In this document: positions 6,222-14,300 of the stretch, piece after piece | How positions within the stretch are numbered: position 1 is the stretch's first letter | Layout: the number at the start of each line of letters is the position of its first letter | IMG/VR virus record: IMGVR_UViG_3300032668_000070 | Span: 1-36,236 of that record | Strand: one strand, 5' to 3' | Origin: a virus | DNA length: 36,236 bases | Notes under the pieces: model-generated | Seen by the model: only the letters and a program-made list of their open reading frames with translations | What the model was told of the DNA's origin: nothing | The model's database searches: none | Position numbers and translations under genes: made by a program

Positions 6222-6946
6222 GCTGGCACTATTTGCAGGGGGGGGGTGGCAGCATTTTGGCCGCAGAGTTGCTTGGATGGCGCACCGTCTGTGCTGTTGA
6301 GCTTGATCCCGGAGCGCGTCAAATTGTTATCGACCGCCAGCGCGATGGAGTCATCAGCGCATTTCCCATCTGGGATGACGTTTCAACGTTCGATGGCAAG
6401 CCGTGGGCAGGAGCCGTGGATGTTGTCACTGGAGGATTCCCATGCCAAGACATTAGCCAGTGCGGAGCAGGCAAAGGCATTGAAGGAGAGCGCAGCGGAC
6501 TCTGGAAGCAGATGGCAAGAATCATTTGCGAAGTACGACCCGCTTGCGTTGTTGTGGAAAACAGCCCAATGCTCACTTCTAGAGGACTCGGGGTTGTCCT
6601 TGGAGACTTGGCCCGAATGGGGTTCGATGCGAAGTGGGGAGTGTTTCGAGCTTCATCCATTGGAGCAGCCCACCATCGAGCCAGGCTTTTCTTGGTTGCT
6701 AACGCCTACGGCTCAAAGCTGGAAGGCTTGGACTTTCCGCAATCCATTGGCTTTGATTCGAAAGAATCACGCAGACGGCAATCTGCAAGAGCAATTGATG
6801 CGGCTCTACCAGCGGATGACTACTCCTCGATGCCAAGAAATCCTGATGCAGTGGCCCGAGGGATGGACGGACTCAAAACCACTGGCAACGGGTGGGTTCC
6901 AGCAGTGGCAGCAAGAGCAATACAAATGCTTGGGGGCTTGAAATGA
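6218..6946 (+). CDS. C5-cytosine DNA methyltransferase with displaced N-terminus
   Basis: The 242-residue frame contains the catalytic PCQ loop GGFPCQDIS (Cys76), an ENS motif (VVENSPML), a GAAHHRARLFLVA segment and a C-terminal TGNGWVPAVAA motif, all standard for m5C methyltransferases. It transfers a methyl group from AdoMet to cytosine C5, probably to protect phage DNA. The N-terminus is odd. Starting four bases earlier, at the ATG at 6214, gives the family-typical MNELALFAGGG, but in a different frame that stops at about 6301. The two frames meet in a run of nine Gs (6238-6246); eight Gs would join them. As it stands, the ATG at 6218 gives MSWHYLQGGGG and lacks part of AdoMet motif I. GGAGG (6206-6210) is spaced better for 6218 than for 6214. 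A second coding frame overlaps most of this gene. Confidence 0.8.
   Translation: MSWHYLQGGGGSILAAELLGWRTVCAVELDPGARQIVIDRQRDGVISAFPIWDDVSTFDGKPWAGAVDVVTGGFPCQDISQCGAGKGIEGERSGLWKQMARIICEVRPACVVVENSPMLTSRGLGVVLGDLARMGFDAKWGVFRASSIGAAHHRARLFLVANAYGSKLEGLDFPQSIGFDSKESRRRQSARAIDAALPADDYSSMPRNPDAVARGMDGLKTTGNGWVPAVAARAIQMLGGLK
6238..6246 (+). repeat. Nine-base G homopolymer at the methyltransferase 5' end
   Basis: Nine consecutive Gs encode the Gly-rich AdoMet-binding loop. Upstream of the run the family-typical sequence is in the frame of 6214; downstream it is in the frame of 6218. The tract could change length by replication slippage, cause transcriptional slippage, or be an assembly error. 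Confidence 0.8.
6393..6941 (+). CDS. Overlapping-frame phage protein nested in the C5 methyltransferase gene
   Basis: In another frame the same DNA encodes about 182 residues beginning MASRGQEPWMLSLEDSHAKT and ending at a TGA at 6939-6941. The sequence looks like a known phage protein rather than a shadow frame. It contains SFAKYDPLALLWKTAQCSL, then LETWPEWGSMRSGECFE, LTPTAQSWKAW and WPEGWTDSKPLATGGFQQW, in the order seen in proteins often found with phage methyltransferases (patterns such as W-P-x-W/S-G-M-x-R-x-G and W-P-x-G-W-T). In other phages such a segment is usually a separate or fused partner; a target-recognition role is plausible but unproven. The frame is open from 6246, and the true start could be 6246, 6345, 6375 or 6393, none with a strong ribosome-binding site. 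Confidence 0.55.
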   Translation: MASRGQEPWMLSLEDSHAKTLASAEQAKALKESAADSGSRWQESFAKYDPLALLWKTAQCSLLEDSGLSLETWPEWGSMRSGECFELHPLEQPTIEPGFSWLLTPTAQSWKAWTFRNPLALIRKNHADGNLQEQLMRLYQRMTTPRCQEILMQWPEGWTDSKPLATGGFQQWQQEQYKCLGA

Positions 6947-7362
6947 TCATCCTGGGCATTGACCCTGGCCAGCACACCGGCATCGCAGTCTTCACTGGCG
7001 GCAAGCTTGAAACCCTGCACACCATCAGCCCCCACCAGATCGCCGACTTCCTGCGCAGCTCTGGCGCCGGTCGCGTGATCTTTGAAGACAGCCGACTGAC
7101 AAGCTACGTTTTCACCACCGTCAAGAGCAGGCCGGTGGCGTTGAACATGGCGCGCAAGGTTGGCCAAGTAGATGCATGGTGCACGCTGATCGTCGCCGTG
7201 TGCGGTGATCTGGGCATACCGGCGCACGGCGTCAGTCCGAAAGGAAAGGGCGCTAAGTTGGATGCTAAGGCCTTTGCGCGCATGACCGGGTGGCTGGCTG
7301 CCAGCAATGAGCATTGCCGCGACGCTGCGGCTGTGGCGTGGCCGTATCGGGGTGCCAAATGA
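6943..7362 (+). CDS. RuvC-like Holliday-junction resolvase
   Basis: This 139-residue protein starts MIILGIDPGQHTGIAVF, the first strand and Asp (D7) of the RuvC/RNase H fold. A second acidic residue is in VIFEDS (E48), and a C-terminal HCRDAAAVAW supplies D127, so the three-site catalytic layout is complete. It would cut four-way junctions arising during recombination or before packaging. The ATG at 6943 overlaps the methyltransferase stop (ATGA), and the gene ends in a further ATGA overlap with the NinB-like gene. The two recombination functions are therefore probably co-translated. Confidence 0.75.
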   Translation: MIILGIDPGQHTGIAVFTGGKLETLHTISPHQIADFLRSSGAGRVIFEDSRLTSYVFTTVKSRPVALNMARKVGQVDAWCTLIVAVCGDLGIPAHGVSPKGKGAKLDAKAFARMTGWLAASNEHCRDAAAVAWPYRGAK

Positions 7363-7790
7363 AGCAAACCTTCATCATGGCCCACGACCGGGCCCGCTCC
7401 AATGCCATCAAGGCAGTGCAGGCTGCGCCGTCCGGGCACATGGTCCAGATCAGCGAGCCCGCCAAGAAGCGCATCCAGGAAGAAAAGTACCACGCCATGG
7501 TGTCCGACATTGCCCGCCAGGTGGAGCACATCGGGCGCCGGTGGGATGCCGACGACATGAAGCGCCTGCTGGTCGATGAGTTCGCAGAGGAAATGCGCAT
7601 TGCCGGCACGCCGCTGCACCACGACAGCCGGGTAACTCCGAGCCTCGACGGCTGCCGCATCGTGCAGCTTGGCATCCAGACGCGGGAATTCTGGGTCAAG
7701 GAAGCCGCTCAGTTCATCGAATTTCTGTATGCCTTTGGTGCAGATCGCGGCGTGCGGTGGTCGGCCTCTGCCGAAAGGGCTTGCGCATGA
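7359..7790 (+). CDS. ninB: NinB-like recombination protein
   Basis: This 143-residue protein has the NinB/Orf family pattern: KYHAMVSDIARQVEHIGRRW in the middle, then MKRLLVDEF, IVQLGIQTREFWVKEAAQF and EFLYAFGADRGVRWS at the C-terminus. Lambda NinB (Orf) binds single-stranded DNA and assists RecA-independent recombination by replacing RecFOR-type mediators. The ATG at 7359 overlaps the resolvase stop and is preferred over the longer frame from 7314. Length matches the family (about 140-150 aa). Confidence 0.75.
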   Translation: MKQTFIMAHDRARSNAIKAVQAAPSGHMVQISEPAKKRIQEEKYHAMVSDIARQVEHIGRRWDADDMKRLLVDEFAEEMRIAGTPLHHDSRVTPSLDGCRIVQLGIQTREFWVKEAAQFIEFLYAFGADRGVRWSASAERACA

Positions 7791-8401
7791 CCATATCCGC
7801 AAAAGCCCGCGTGCTGGAGTGCATCGTCGCCGGAATATCTGACCGCGCCACCATCGCAGAGCAATGCGGCATCACCTACGTGCAGTGCATGAGTGCCATG
7901 CGGCACCTTCAGCACGAAGGAAAGATTGTCAAGGCCACGCCTCAGGTGTTCCGGGAGAACAAGGGCGGCAGCAAGCCAGCGACTTACCGGGCAACCGGCT
8001 ATGAAGCGCCGAGCTTCTCCGCTTGCGCGAGTGGCGTCAACTTCGTTTTTAACCTGGGAGCACAGGCATTAGGTCGTGGGAATGGGGCAACCCCGAGATG
8101 GTGCCGATCCGCCGTCAGGAAGAAGCCGCCCGCCAGGCCAAGGCATGCGGCCAGTGCATGCACAAGCGTGTTCAGGTGCTGGACGGCAAAGAGATTTACG
8201 ACTGCAGAAAGCGCCAGGACTACGGCTGGCGCTGTAGGTTTTATCAGATTCATTCAACTATATGGAAGACCAAATGAGCAACAGAGAAATTTCCCCGGCA
8301 TTCGACGACCCGAAGAACATCACGGTGGGCAAGGCGCGCGTGATCTGGGCGAAGGCAGTGCCACCACTTGCGCACGAGGGTTGGGTACTGCCTGGTGGTA
8401 G
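7787..8401 (+). CDS. Winged-helix-like protein with apparent stop-codon loss
   Basis: From the ATG at 7787 (ATGA overlap with NinB) the first 94 residues look genuine. MTISAKARVLECIVAGISDR and IAEQCGITYVQCMSAMRHLQHEGKI form a winged-helix DNA-binding pattern with a basic tail (KGGSKPATYRATGY). From codon 95 onward the composition changes to Arg/Pro/Gly-rich sequence typical of an out-of-frame read of the downstream gene, ending at 8401. At 8068-8071 the sequence is ATTA where an ATGA overlap would be expected. Changing base 8070 to G would create a TGA for this gene after codon 94 and an ATG for the next. The intact ancestor was therefore probably 7787-8071. As written, the predicted product is 204 residues with a non-native tail. 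An assembly error cannot be excluded. Confidence 0.6.
   Translation: MTISAKARVLECIVAGISDRATIAEQCGITYVQCMSAMRHLQHEGKIVKATPQVFRENKGGSKPATYRATGYEAPSFSACASGVNFVFNLGAQALGRGNGATPRWCRSAVRKKPPARPRHAASACTSVFRCWTAKRFTTAESARTTAGAVGFIRFIQLYGRPNEQQRNFPGIRRPEEHHGGQGARDLGEGSATTCARGLGTAWW
8068..8277 (+). CDS. Cys-rich conserved phage protein with ATT (lost ATG) start
   Basis: The frame reads IRSWEWGNPEMVPIRRQEEA..., then ACGQCMHKR, YDCRKRQDYGWRCRFYQ, and ends in a TGA at 8275-8277. Four cysteines (CxxC, then C...C) suggest a small zinc site. Small phage proteins beginning M-R-S-W-x-W-G-N-P-E-M are familiar, so the start is expected at 8068, where the codon is ATT rather than ATG. TGGGAG lies about six bases upstream, so the initiation context survives. 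ATT can initiate weakly; otherwise the first ATG in frame is 8098, giving 59 residues. The gene ends in an ATGA overlap with the next gene. Confidence 0.5.
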   Translation: MRSWEWGNPEMVPIRRQEEAARQAKACGQCMHKRVQVLDGKEIYDCRKRQDYGWRCRFYQIHSTIWKTK

Positions 8402-8477
8402 CCGTACCGCGAACTTTGCCGAGGCTCACGCATGCGCTGTGCGGATGGACGCGCTGTTGGCTGAGATGGGCGCCTGA
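8274..8477 (+). CDS. Hypothetical early protein (67 aa)
   Basis: The frame starts at the ATG at 8274, overlapping the previous stop (ATGA), with GGAAG upstream. The sequence MSNREISPAFDDPKNITVGKARVIWAK...WVLPGGSRTANFAEAHACAVRMD is well behaved, soluble and moderately Ala-rich. The WVLPGG segment followed by a helix is seen in small phage proteins of unknown role. Another ATG at 8262 in the same frame is possible but does not keep the overlap pattern. The gene is followed by a hairpin at 8487-8516. Confidence 0.5.
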   Translation: MSNREISPAFDDPKNITVGKARVIWAKAVPPLAHEGWVLPGGSRTANFAEAHACAVRMDALLAEMGA

Positions 8478-8486
8478 CATGAAAAA

Positions 8487-8523
8487 GCCCCGCAACCAGT
8501 CAAAGTTAAGCGGGGCATTTCTT
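8487..8523. terminator. GC-rich hairpin, possible bidirectional terminator
   Basis: GCCCCGC (8487-8493) pairs perfectly with GCGGGGC (8510-8516) around a 16-base loop. A run of five As precedes it and ATTTCTT follows, so it is a better terminator for minus-strand than plus-strand transcripts. It lies between the 67-aa gene and the zinc-finger gene at 8569 and could regulate the latter. Confidence 0.45.
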
Positions 8524-8568
8524 GCTATCGCAGTTGCTGCCCGAATTGTAATTTCAAAGGACTGCTAA

Positions 8569-9114
8569 ATGAGCGATGACGTAATCACCACGGAAGAAAT
8601 GTACACCAGCGCCACGCACGCCAGCAATCTGCGCGTTGAGGCTGACCGACCCAGCCAGGCCGACATCATCATTGCTGCGGGCTGGAGCTATTCGCGCACC
8701 GGCATGGCCCTTTTGAGGCTCCACAGCGAATATGACGGCGTGGAGCACCCCAAGGCCGGAACCAGGATCTATTTGCACGAAGTCGCGCTGATGTTGGGCA
8801 AGCTCAAGACGCTGCCTGAAGTGCGCGCCATGCTCATTGCCAACGTGGAGAAGTGGAAGCGCCCAGTGGAGGCCCCGGGCGACCTGGTGGCGGATGTGCT
8901 TATGTGGTGGCTGGGTGACGTATGCCCAGTCTGTCATGGCGTGCGGCGTGACCGTGCCATGCATCACAAAGGAGTTTGCCCGACATGCCGTGGTGGCGGG
9001 AAACGCAAGCTGCCGCAAGGTGAGGCGGGACGGAAGCTGGCGAACCTGATAGATGACTCATTGAGCGCTGCACGGATCAGCATAAAGAAGCGCTTGCATG
9101 CTGGGAGGAAATGA
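8569..9114 (+). CDS. Zinc-finger protein, possible late-gene regulator (Q-like)
   Basis: This 181-residue protein has helical segments in its first 120 residues and a Cys motif CPVCHGV...CPTCRGGG near residues 123-145, a DnaJ-type zinc knuckle. A basic C-terminus follows (GKRKLPQGEAGRKL...SIKKRLHAGRK). Phage proteins of this shape at the end of the early operon, just before a long non-coding gap and terminase, are often Q-type late antiterminators or replace them. The assignment rests on position and the zinc motif. AAAGGA lies eight bases before the ATG. The terminator at 9236-9262, inside the downstream gap, would be its natural target. Confidence 0.5.
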   Translation: MSDDVITTEEMYTSATHASNLRVEADRPSQADIIIAAGWSYSRTGMALLRLHSEYDGVEHPKAGTRIYLHEVALMLGKLKTLPEVRAMLIANVEKWKRPVEAPGDLVADVLMWWLGDVCPVCHGVRRDRAMHHKGVCPTCRGGGKRKLPQGEAGRKLANLIDDSLSAARISIKKRLHAGRK

Positions 9115-9474
9115 TATACCATGGCGCCCAATAGACGCCGGAGAGCGCTAGGACTGGGCTACGTTTTTGCCCCATGATTGCTTCGGTGGCCAGCTGCCAT
9201 TTGCTGCAATAGCTCTAAATGCACAGTCGCCTCAAAAAATTGCCCCTTTATTGGGGCTTTTTGCTTTTACGCGGAGTCGCTCATCAAACCAAACCGCACT
9301 CGTTGCAACCTGGAGCGCACTTTGCACCAATTCACACGGAACCCGAACGTGGGGCCGGCTGACACCCGGCCCTGGTCTCTACGCGCCTGCATCAACGCGA
9401 AATCGGGGATGTTGCGAACCGGTTGCCCCAGCCGCAAGGTGAATCCGATGGGTGCATAAATTTGAAAGTTGAAA
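9115..9474. other. Early-late non-coding gap
   Basis: These 360 bases hold no convincing gene. Frames open at 9167 and 9178 give Cys/Ser/Arg-rich sequence without ribosome-binding sites. The gap contains the terminator at 9236-9262 and a strong stem GGGCCGG/CCGGCCC (9352-9358 with 9366-9372, seven-base loop) with no T tract. I see no tRNA. Position suggests late promoter or antitermination sequences, or a packaging recognition site upstream of TerS; none can be identified from sequence alone. Confidence 0.4.
9236..9262 (+). terminator. Rho-independent terminator before the late operon
   Basis: GCCCC (9242-9246) and GGGGC (9253-9257) form a stem with loop TTTATT, followed by TTTTT and preceded by AAAAAATT, so it could work in both directions. 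It separates early transcripts from the terminase operon and is a plausible antitermination target. Confidence 0.65.
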
Positions 9475-9987
9475 ATGGCCCAGAAATACGACTGGCAGCA
9501 GATACGCGCCGAGTATGAGGCGGGCGCCACGCAGTCTGAGTTGTCCAGAAAGTACAACGTCAGTCGGACGGCCATACAAAAGCGGATCGAAAAAGACGGA
9601 TGGGCACAGGACATAGAAGACAGCCTTAGGCGAAAGGTTGCAGAGAAGGTTGCAGGCGTGGTTGCAGGTTGCAACCCCCAAAAAAAGGCAGAGGCACTGG
9701 ATGCTGCCGCCCAGCGCCGGGCAGATGTGGAGATCAGGCACCAAACGGAATGGGATGAGCACAAGCAACTGGTAGACACGGCAATCGGTAATGCCGACTT
9801 TGATGCAGCCAAGCTGGCCAAGATCACTGCCGAGACTTTGAAGATTCGCCAAGAGGGTGAGCGCAAAGCATGGCGTCTTGATTCGCAACCCCCGGCACCC
9901 GCAGCCCCATCCAGCAGCTTTGTGATAAACACCCTAACCCCTGAAGAATATGAGCGTCGCGCAAAGCAACTCATACAGGACATTTGA
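9475..9987 (+). CDS. terS: Terminase small subunit
   Basis: This 170-residue protein opens with MAQKYDWQQIRAEYEAGATQ and ELSRKYNVSRTAIQKRIEKDGW, a helix-turn-helix that is standard for small terminase subunits, which bind the packaging site and recruit TerL. The remainder is helical and charged, ending in a TerL-proximal segment (LTPEEYERRAKQLIQDI). The ATG at 9475 is chosen over the TTG at 9469; GAAAG upstream is a weak ribosome-binding site. It overlaps TerL by 38 bases. Confidence 0.75.
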   Translation: MAQKYDWQQIRAEYEAGATQSELSRKYNVSRTAIQKRIEKDGWAQDIEDSLRRKVAEKVAGVVAGCNPQKKAEALDAAAQRRADVEIRHQTEWDEHKQLVDTAIGNADFDAAKLAKITAETLKIRQEGERKAWRLDSQPPAPAAPSSSFVINTLTPEEYERRAKQLIQDI

Positions 9988-11353
9988 CGCACTAGACCGC
10001 CAAGCCGCAGCAATAACCGCAAGGGCAGACCTGTATTTCTTTAGCCGCTGGATGTTCCGGCAGCGCAAAGGCTACAGGTGGCTGCAAGCCCAGCACCACA
10101 AGATCATTTGCGAAGCCCTGATGCGGGTGTTCGATGGCAGCACAAAGCGCCTGATCCTGAACATCCCGCCTCGCTACTCCAAGACCGAATTGGCGGTGAT
10201 CAACTTCATCGCATGGGCCATGGGCAAGGTTCCCGATAGTGAATTCATCCATGTCAGCTACTCCAGCGACTTGGCTGCAAACAATTCAGCCAACACCAAA
10301 ATGCTCATGCAGCATGAGGCTTACGGCGAAATATTCCCCGATGTGAAGTTCCAGGGGACTGCCCAGGCTCACTGGAAGACGACAGCAGGCGGCGTGATGT
10401 ACTCTGCGGGCGCAGGTGGCACGCTGACCGGCTTTGGCGCTGGCAAGCACCGAGAAGGCTTTGGCGGCGCAATCATCATCGATGACCCGCACAAGGCGTC
10501 CGAGGCTCGCAGCGATACGGTGCGTAAAGGCGTGCTGGATTGGTTCCAGACCACGCTTGAGAGCCGCAAGAACGACCCAAAGAACACACCCATCATCCTG
10601 ATCATGCAGCGATTGCATGAAAACGACTTGGCCGGGTGGCTGCGGGAGAGCGGCAACGGCGAGGAATGGGAGGTTATATGCCTTCCCGCAAAGCAGGAAG
10701 ACGGAACCGCGCTTTGGCCTGAAAAGCACACGATAGAAGACCTGAACCGCATGGAGCAGGCAAACCCCTATGTGTTCGCGGGCCAATATCAGCAGCGCCC
10801 AAGCCCCGGCGAAGGCGGATTATTTAAGCCAGACCAGCTTCAGATCATCGACGCCGCTCCGGCGCAGGTATCAAAGTGGTGCCGAGGCTGGGACTTCGCA
10901 TCCACTACGGACGGCGACTTTACGGCGGGGGCAAAGATAGGCCGCATGGACGATGGCCGCTTTGTGATTGCGGACATGGTGCGGGTGCGAGTTGGCCCCG
11001 ATGAGCGCGACGCAGCAATCAAAAATACCGCCGACTATGACGGGCGCAGTGTTACCACCAGCATCCCGCAAGACCCGGGGCAGGCTGGCAAGACGCAGGT
11101 TGCATACCTGACCCGGATGCTGGCTGGCCACAAAGTCAAGTCCAGCCCGGAATCCGGCGACAAGGTGACGCGCGCCGAGCCATTCGCCGCCCAGGTCAAC
11201 GTGGGAAATGTGCTGATGGTTCGGGCCCCATGGAACGAGGCCTTTATCAACGAGTTGCGGATGTTCCCAAATGGGACGTTTGACGACCAGGTGGATGCAA
11301 GCAGCCGGGCATTTGCCGAGGTAATGGCTCCACGCAGATCATTTTTTGGATAG
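9950..11353 (+). CDS. terL: Terminase large subunit
   Basis: This 467-residue packaging motor has an N-terminal ATPase with Walker A-like PPRYSKT (residues 73-79), Walker B IIIDDP (Asp178-Asp179) and a coupling segment IILIMQRLHENDLAGW. The C-terminal RNase H-fold nuclease has GWDFAS (Asp315) and a final FDDQVDASSRAF (Asp445-446). It translocates DNA into proheads and cuts concatemers. Length is normal for this family. The start at 9950 lies inside the TerS gene, a common coupling arrangement. The portal gene begins three bases after its stop. Confidence 0.9.
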   Translation: MSVAQSNSYRTFDALDRQAAAITARADLYFFSRWMFRQRKGYRWLQAQHHKIICEALMRVFDGSTKRLILNIPPRYSKTELAVINFIAWAMGKVPDSEFIHVSYSSDLAANNSANTKMLMQHEAYGEIFPDVKFQGTAQAHWKTTAGGVMYSAGAGGTLTGFGAGKHREGFGGAIIIDDPHKASEARSDTVRKGVLDWFQTTLESRKNDPKNTPIILIMQRLHENDLAGWLRESGNGEEWEVICLPAKQEDGTALWPEKHTIEDLNRMEQANPYVFAGQYQQRPSPGEGGLFKPDQLQIIDAAPAQVSKWCRGWDFASTTDGDFTAGAKIGRMDDGRFVIADMVRVRVGPDERDAAIKNTADYDGRSVTTSIPQDPGQAGKTQVAYLTRMLAGHKVKSSPESGDKVTRAEPFAAQVNVGNVLMVRAPWNEAFINELRMFPNGTFDDQVDASSRAFAEVMAPRRSFFG

Positions 11354-11356
11354 CCC

Positions 11357-14300
11357 ATGTTCTCGTTTTTCCGCAAACCAAAGCCAGAAGCAAAGCCCCT
11401 GCGCAACGTTTCCAGCTTCTTCAGCACGCATGCGTTCGAGCGCATCGAGCCCGTGATGCTGACGGCGGACTATCTGAACGGCCTCAAGCGCGCCCAGCCT
11501 GCGCTCGTGGGCGTGGCGATGGATGACAGCTCCAATGGCTATCCAGCATTCAAGGGCTACGGCGCCGGCCAGAACAGCATGAGCGAGGCGCTGGCCGGTT
11601 GGTATGCATCCCAAGGGTTCATCGGCCATCAAATGGCCGGCATCCTGGCGCAGCACTGGCTGATCAACAAGGCGTGCTCCATGCCCGGGGATGATGCGAT
11701 CCGCAATGGCTATCGCGTGACCAGCTACGACGGCGAGGACATCCCCGACGAGGCGCACAAGATCATCAAGCGCTTTGACAAGCGTTTCCGGGTGAACTGG
11801 CATCTGCGCGAGTTCATCCGCAAGGGCCGCATCTTCGGTGTGCGCGTGGCCATGTTCAAGGTGGACAGCACCGATGCGCAGTATTACGAAAAGCCGTTCA
11901 ATATCGATGGCGTGACCCCCGGGAGCTACAAGGGGATCATCCAGATCGACCCATACTGGACGGCTCCAATGCTCGATCAGGCGGCATCCAGTCAGCCGGA
12001 CTCGATGCATTTCTATGAGCCCACCTGGTGGCTGATCAATGGCGTGAAGGTGCACCGGTCGCACCTGGTCATATTTCGCCATGCCGACCCGGTGGACATC
12101 CTGAAGCCGCAGTACATCTATGGCGGCATCCCATTACCCCAGCAGATCATGGAGCGTGTCTACGCTGCCGAGCGCACCGCAAACGAAGCGCCCCAGCTGG
12201 CCATGACCAAGCGCACGAATGTGTGGCTGACGGACATGGAAAAAGTAATGGCCAACGCGGAGCAGGCAACAGACCGCCTGAACCTGTGGGCGCAATACCG
12301 CGACAGCTACGGTATCAAGCTGGGCGACAAGGAAAGCGACGAATTCCAGCAGTTCGACACCTCCCTGGCCGACTTTGACGCGCTGATCATGACGCAGTAC
12401 CAGCTGGTCGCCGCGCAGGCAAGCGTGCCAGCCACCAAGCTGATCGGCACGACGCCCAAGGGATTCAACTCCACCGGTGAGTATGAAGAGGCCAGCTACC
12501 ACGAATTGCTGGAGTCGATTCAGACGCACGACCTGACGCCCTTCTTGGAGCGTCACCATGCCCTGGTGGTGCGCAGCTTCGTTGCCCCGCTCATGCTGAA
12601 GATGGCAGGCGTTGAAACGTCAGTTGCATGGGCGCCACTGGACAGCCCGACCGCCAAGGAAATGGCAGACACCAATCTGGTGAAGGCCCAGATCGGCGCA
12701 GCCCTGATCGCATCCGGCGCAATCTCCAGCGAGGAAGAGCGCGAACGGGTGGCAAAGGACCGCGATGGCGGATACCCAGAAATGCGGCTAGGTGATGGTG
12801 CCCCAGGCATCCCGGAGGATGACGATGGCAACGATGACGATGAGGGGGGCCAAGCTGTGGACGGCGCCGACCCAAAAGCGCATCCCAGCGGTTTTGCCTT
12901 TGATGACCGCTGGATAACAGTCCACCCAAACGGCCAGGAAGGCGAAGGCCGCAAGGTTCTAATTTCAGGCAATGGCACGGTGTTGGCCGGAATGGGCGGA
13001 AAGTTCAATGGCCGCAATATCAGCCAGGCACATAAAGGCGGAACCGCTGAAAAGCCCGAGCACGTCAAAAAGAGTGAGCATGCAGACAATCTGTCGACAA
13101 CTGCAGCCAGCGGAGACCAGCACAGTGACGCAAGGGCCGCCCACATAGAGGCCGCAGAGGCCGCGCAGTCGGCGGGTGAGCAGGAGCGTTCATCGCACCA
13201 CTTCGCAAGGGCAGACGTTCACTTCGCTGCGATGAAATACGCAAGAATGAATGAAGCTAGTGCAGCCGCTCACGCGGCCAGCGAGACAGCCAATTCATCC
13301 AAAGAGCATGGCGACGCCTACGACCTGCACATGCATGCTAGGGATCTGGCAAAAGAGCAAGGCGAAGGCGACTTGGCTGCAGCGCACAGGCAAAAGGCTG
13401 GAGAGCATGAGGTTGCCAAATACTTCGCATCACAACGCGAGCGCCAGGAAGGCGAGAAGGCCGCAAAAGAAGCCCAAAAGCAGAAAAACAAAGAGCTGCG
13501 CGAAAAGGCAAACGAGAATCCTGCAAATTCTCGATTCAAGTCAGCCCCTGTAGATCACATCACCAATCACTTCTCCACCAATTACGGGCTTGGATTCTCT
13601 AACGGCAGCAACGCCGGGAAAGAATATAAAGCCATGATGAAGGAGTACAAAGACAAGTACTGGGATATGTCGGATGCAGATCGCGCGGCATTGAGTGACA
13701 AGATGAAAGAGGCTCGCCAAAGGTCATATGCAGGGCACGGCGCAAGTGTTGGGGGTCACACCGAAATCGACATCAGCGATGGTAGTGCGGCAGCAAAGGC
13801 CATGCGCAAGACCCTTGGGCACATTGATGACGCAATGGCTGGCCTGGTTAGTCAAGGCTTCGACATAAAAAGCGAGTTGGCTAAGCACAGCGTTCGCGTC
13901 GTATGTGGATCGACCGGCAAGGCAATGGGTCATGCATGGCAGGACCGCAAGGGGTTTGGTAATTTCGCCGTGTCTCCATCCAAGTCCTCGAATGTCGAGT
14001 TCATGGAGCAACAGAAGAAATATCACGAGCAGCGAGCCGCAAATGGCAAGGCTAGATGGACGGTGGGCGGGGAAAGCGAAGACGCCATCAACCGTGCCAC
14101 TGCAGTTCATGAGTTAGCGCATGCTTTGGGGATGCAATCTACAAAGAAATCCCCTGAAAGACTTGCGGAAATCCTGCAAAGGATGCATCCTGATTACACG
14201 TCCCGAAAACAATGGATACGGGATAACGTGAGCGAGTACGCAACTTCAAACATCAAGGAAACCGATGCTGAAATTGCCGCGCTAGTTACATCACCGGGAT

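Noticed and set aside
8479-8568. 29-residue frame MKKPRNQSKLSGAF...
   Set aside because: It is made of the hairpin sequence at 8487-8516 and lacks a ribosome-binding site, although its hydrophobic end could be a tiny membrane peptide.
9290-9450. tRNA-like fragments (GGTTCG-type stretches) in the gap
   Set aside because: No complete cloverleaf with acceptor, D, anticodon and T arms could be built on either strand.
9167-9459. Two plus-strand frames in the gap before terminase
   Set aside because: Sequences are Cys/Ser/Arg-rich with no ribosome-binding site and they read through the terminator at 9236-9262.
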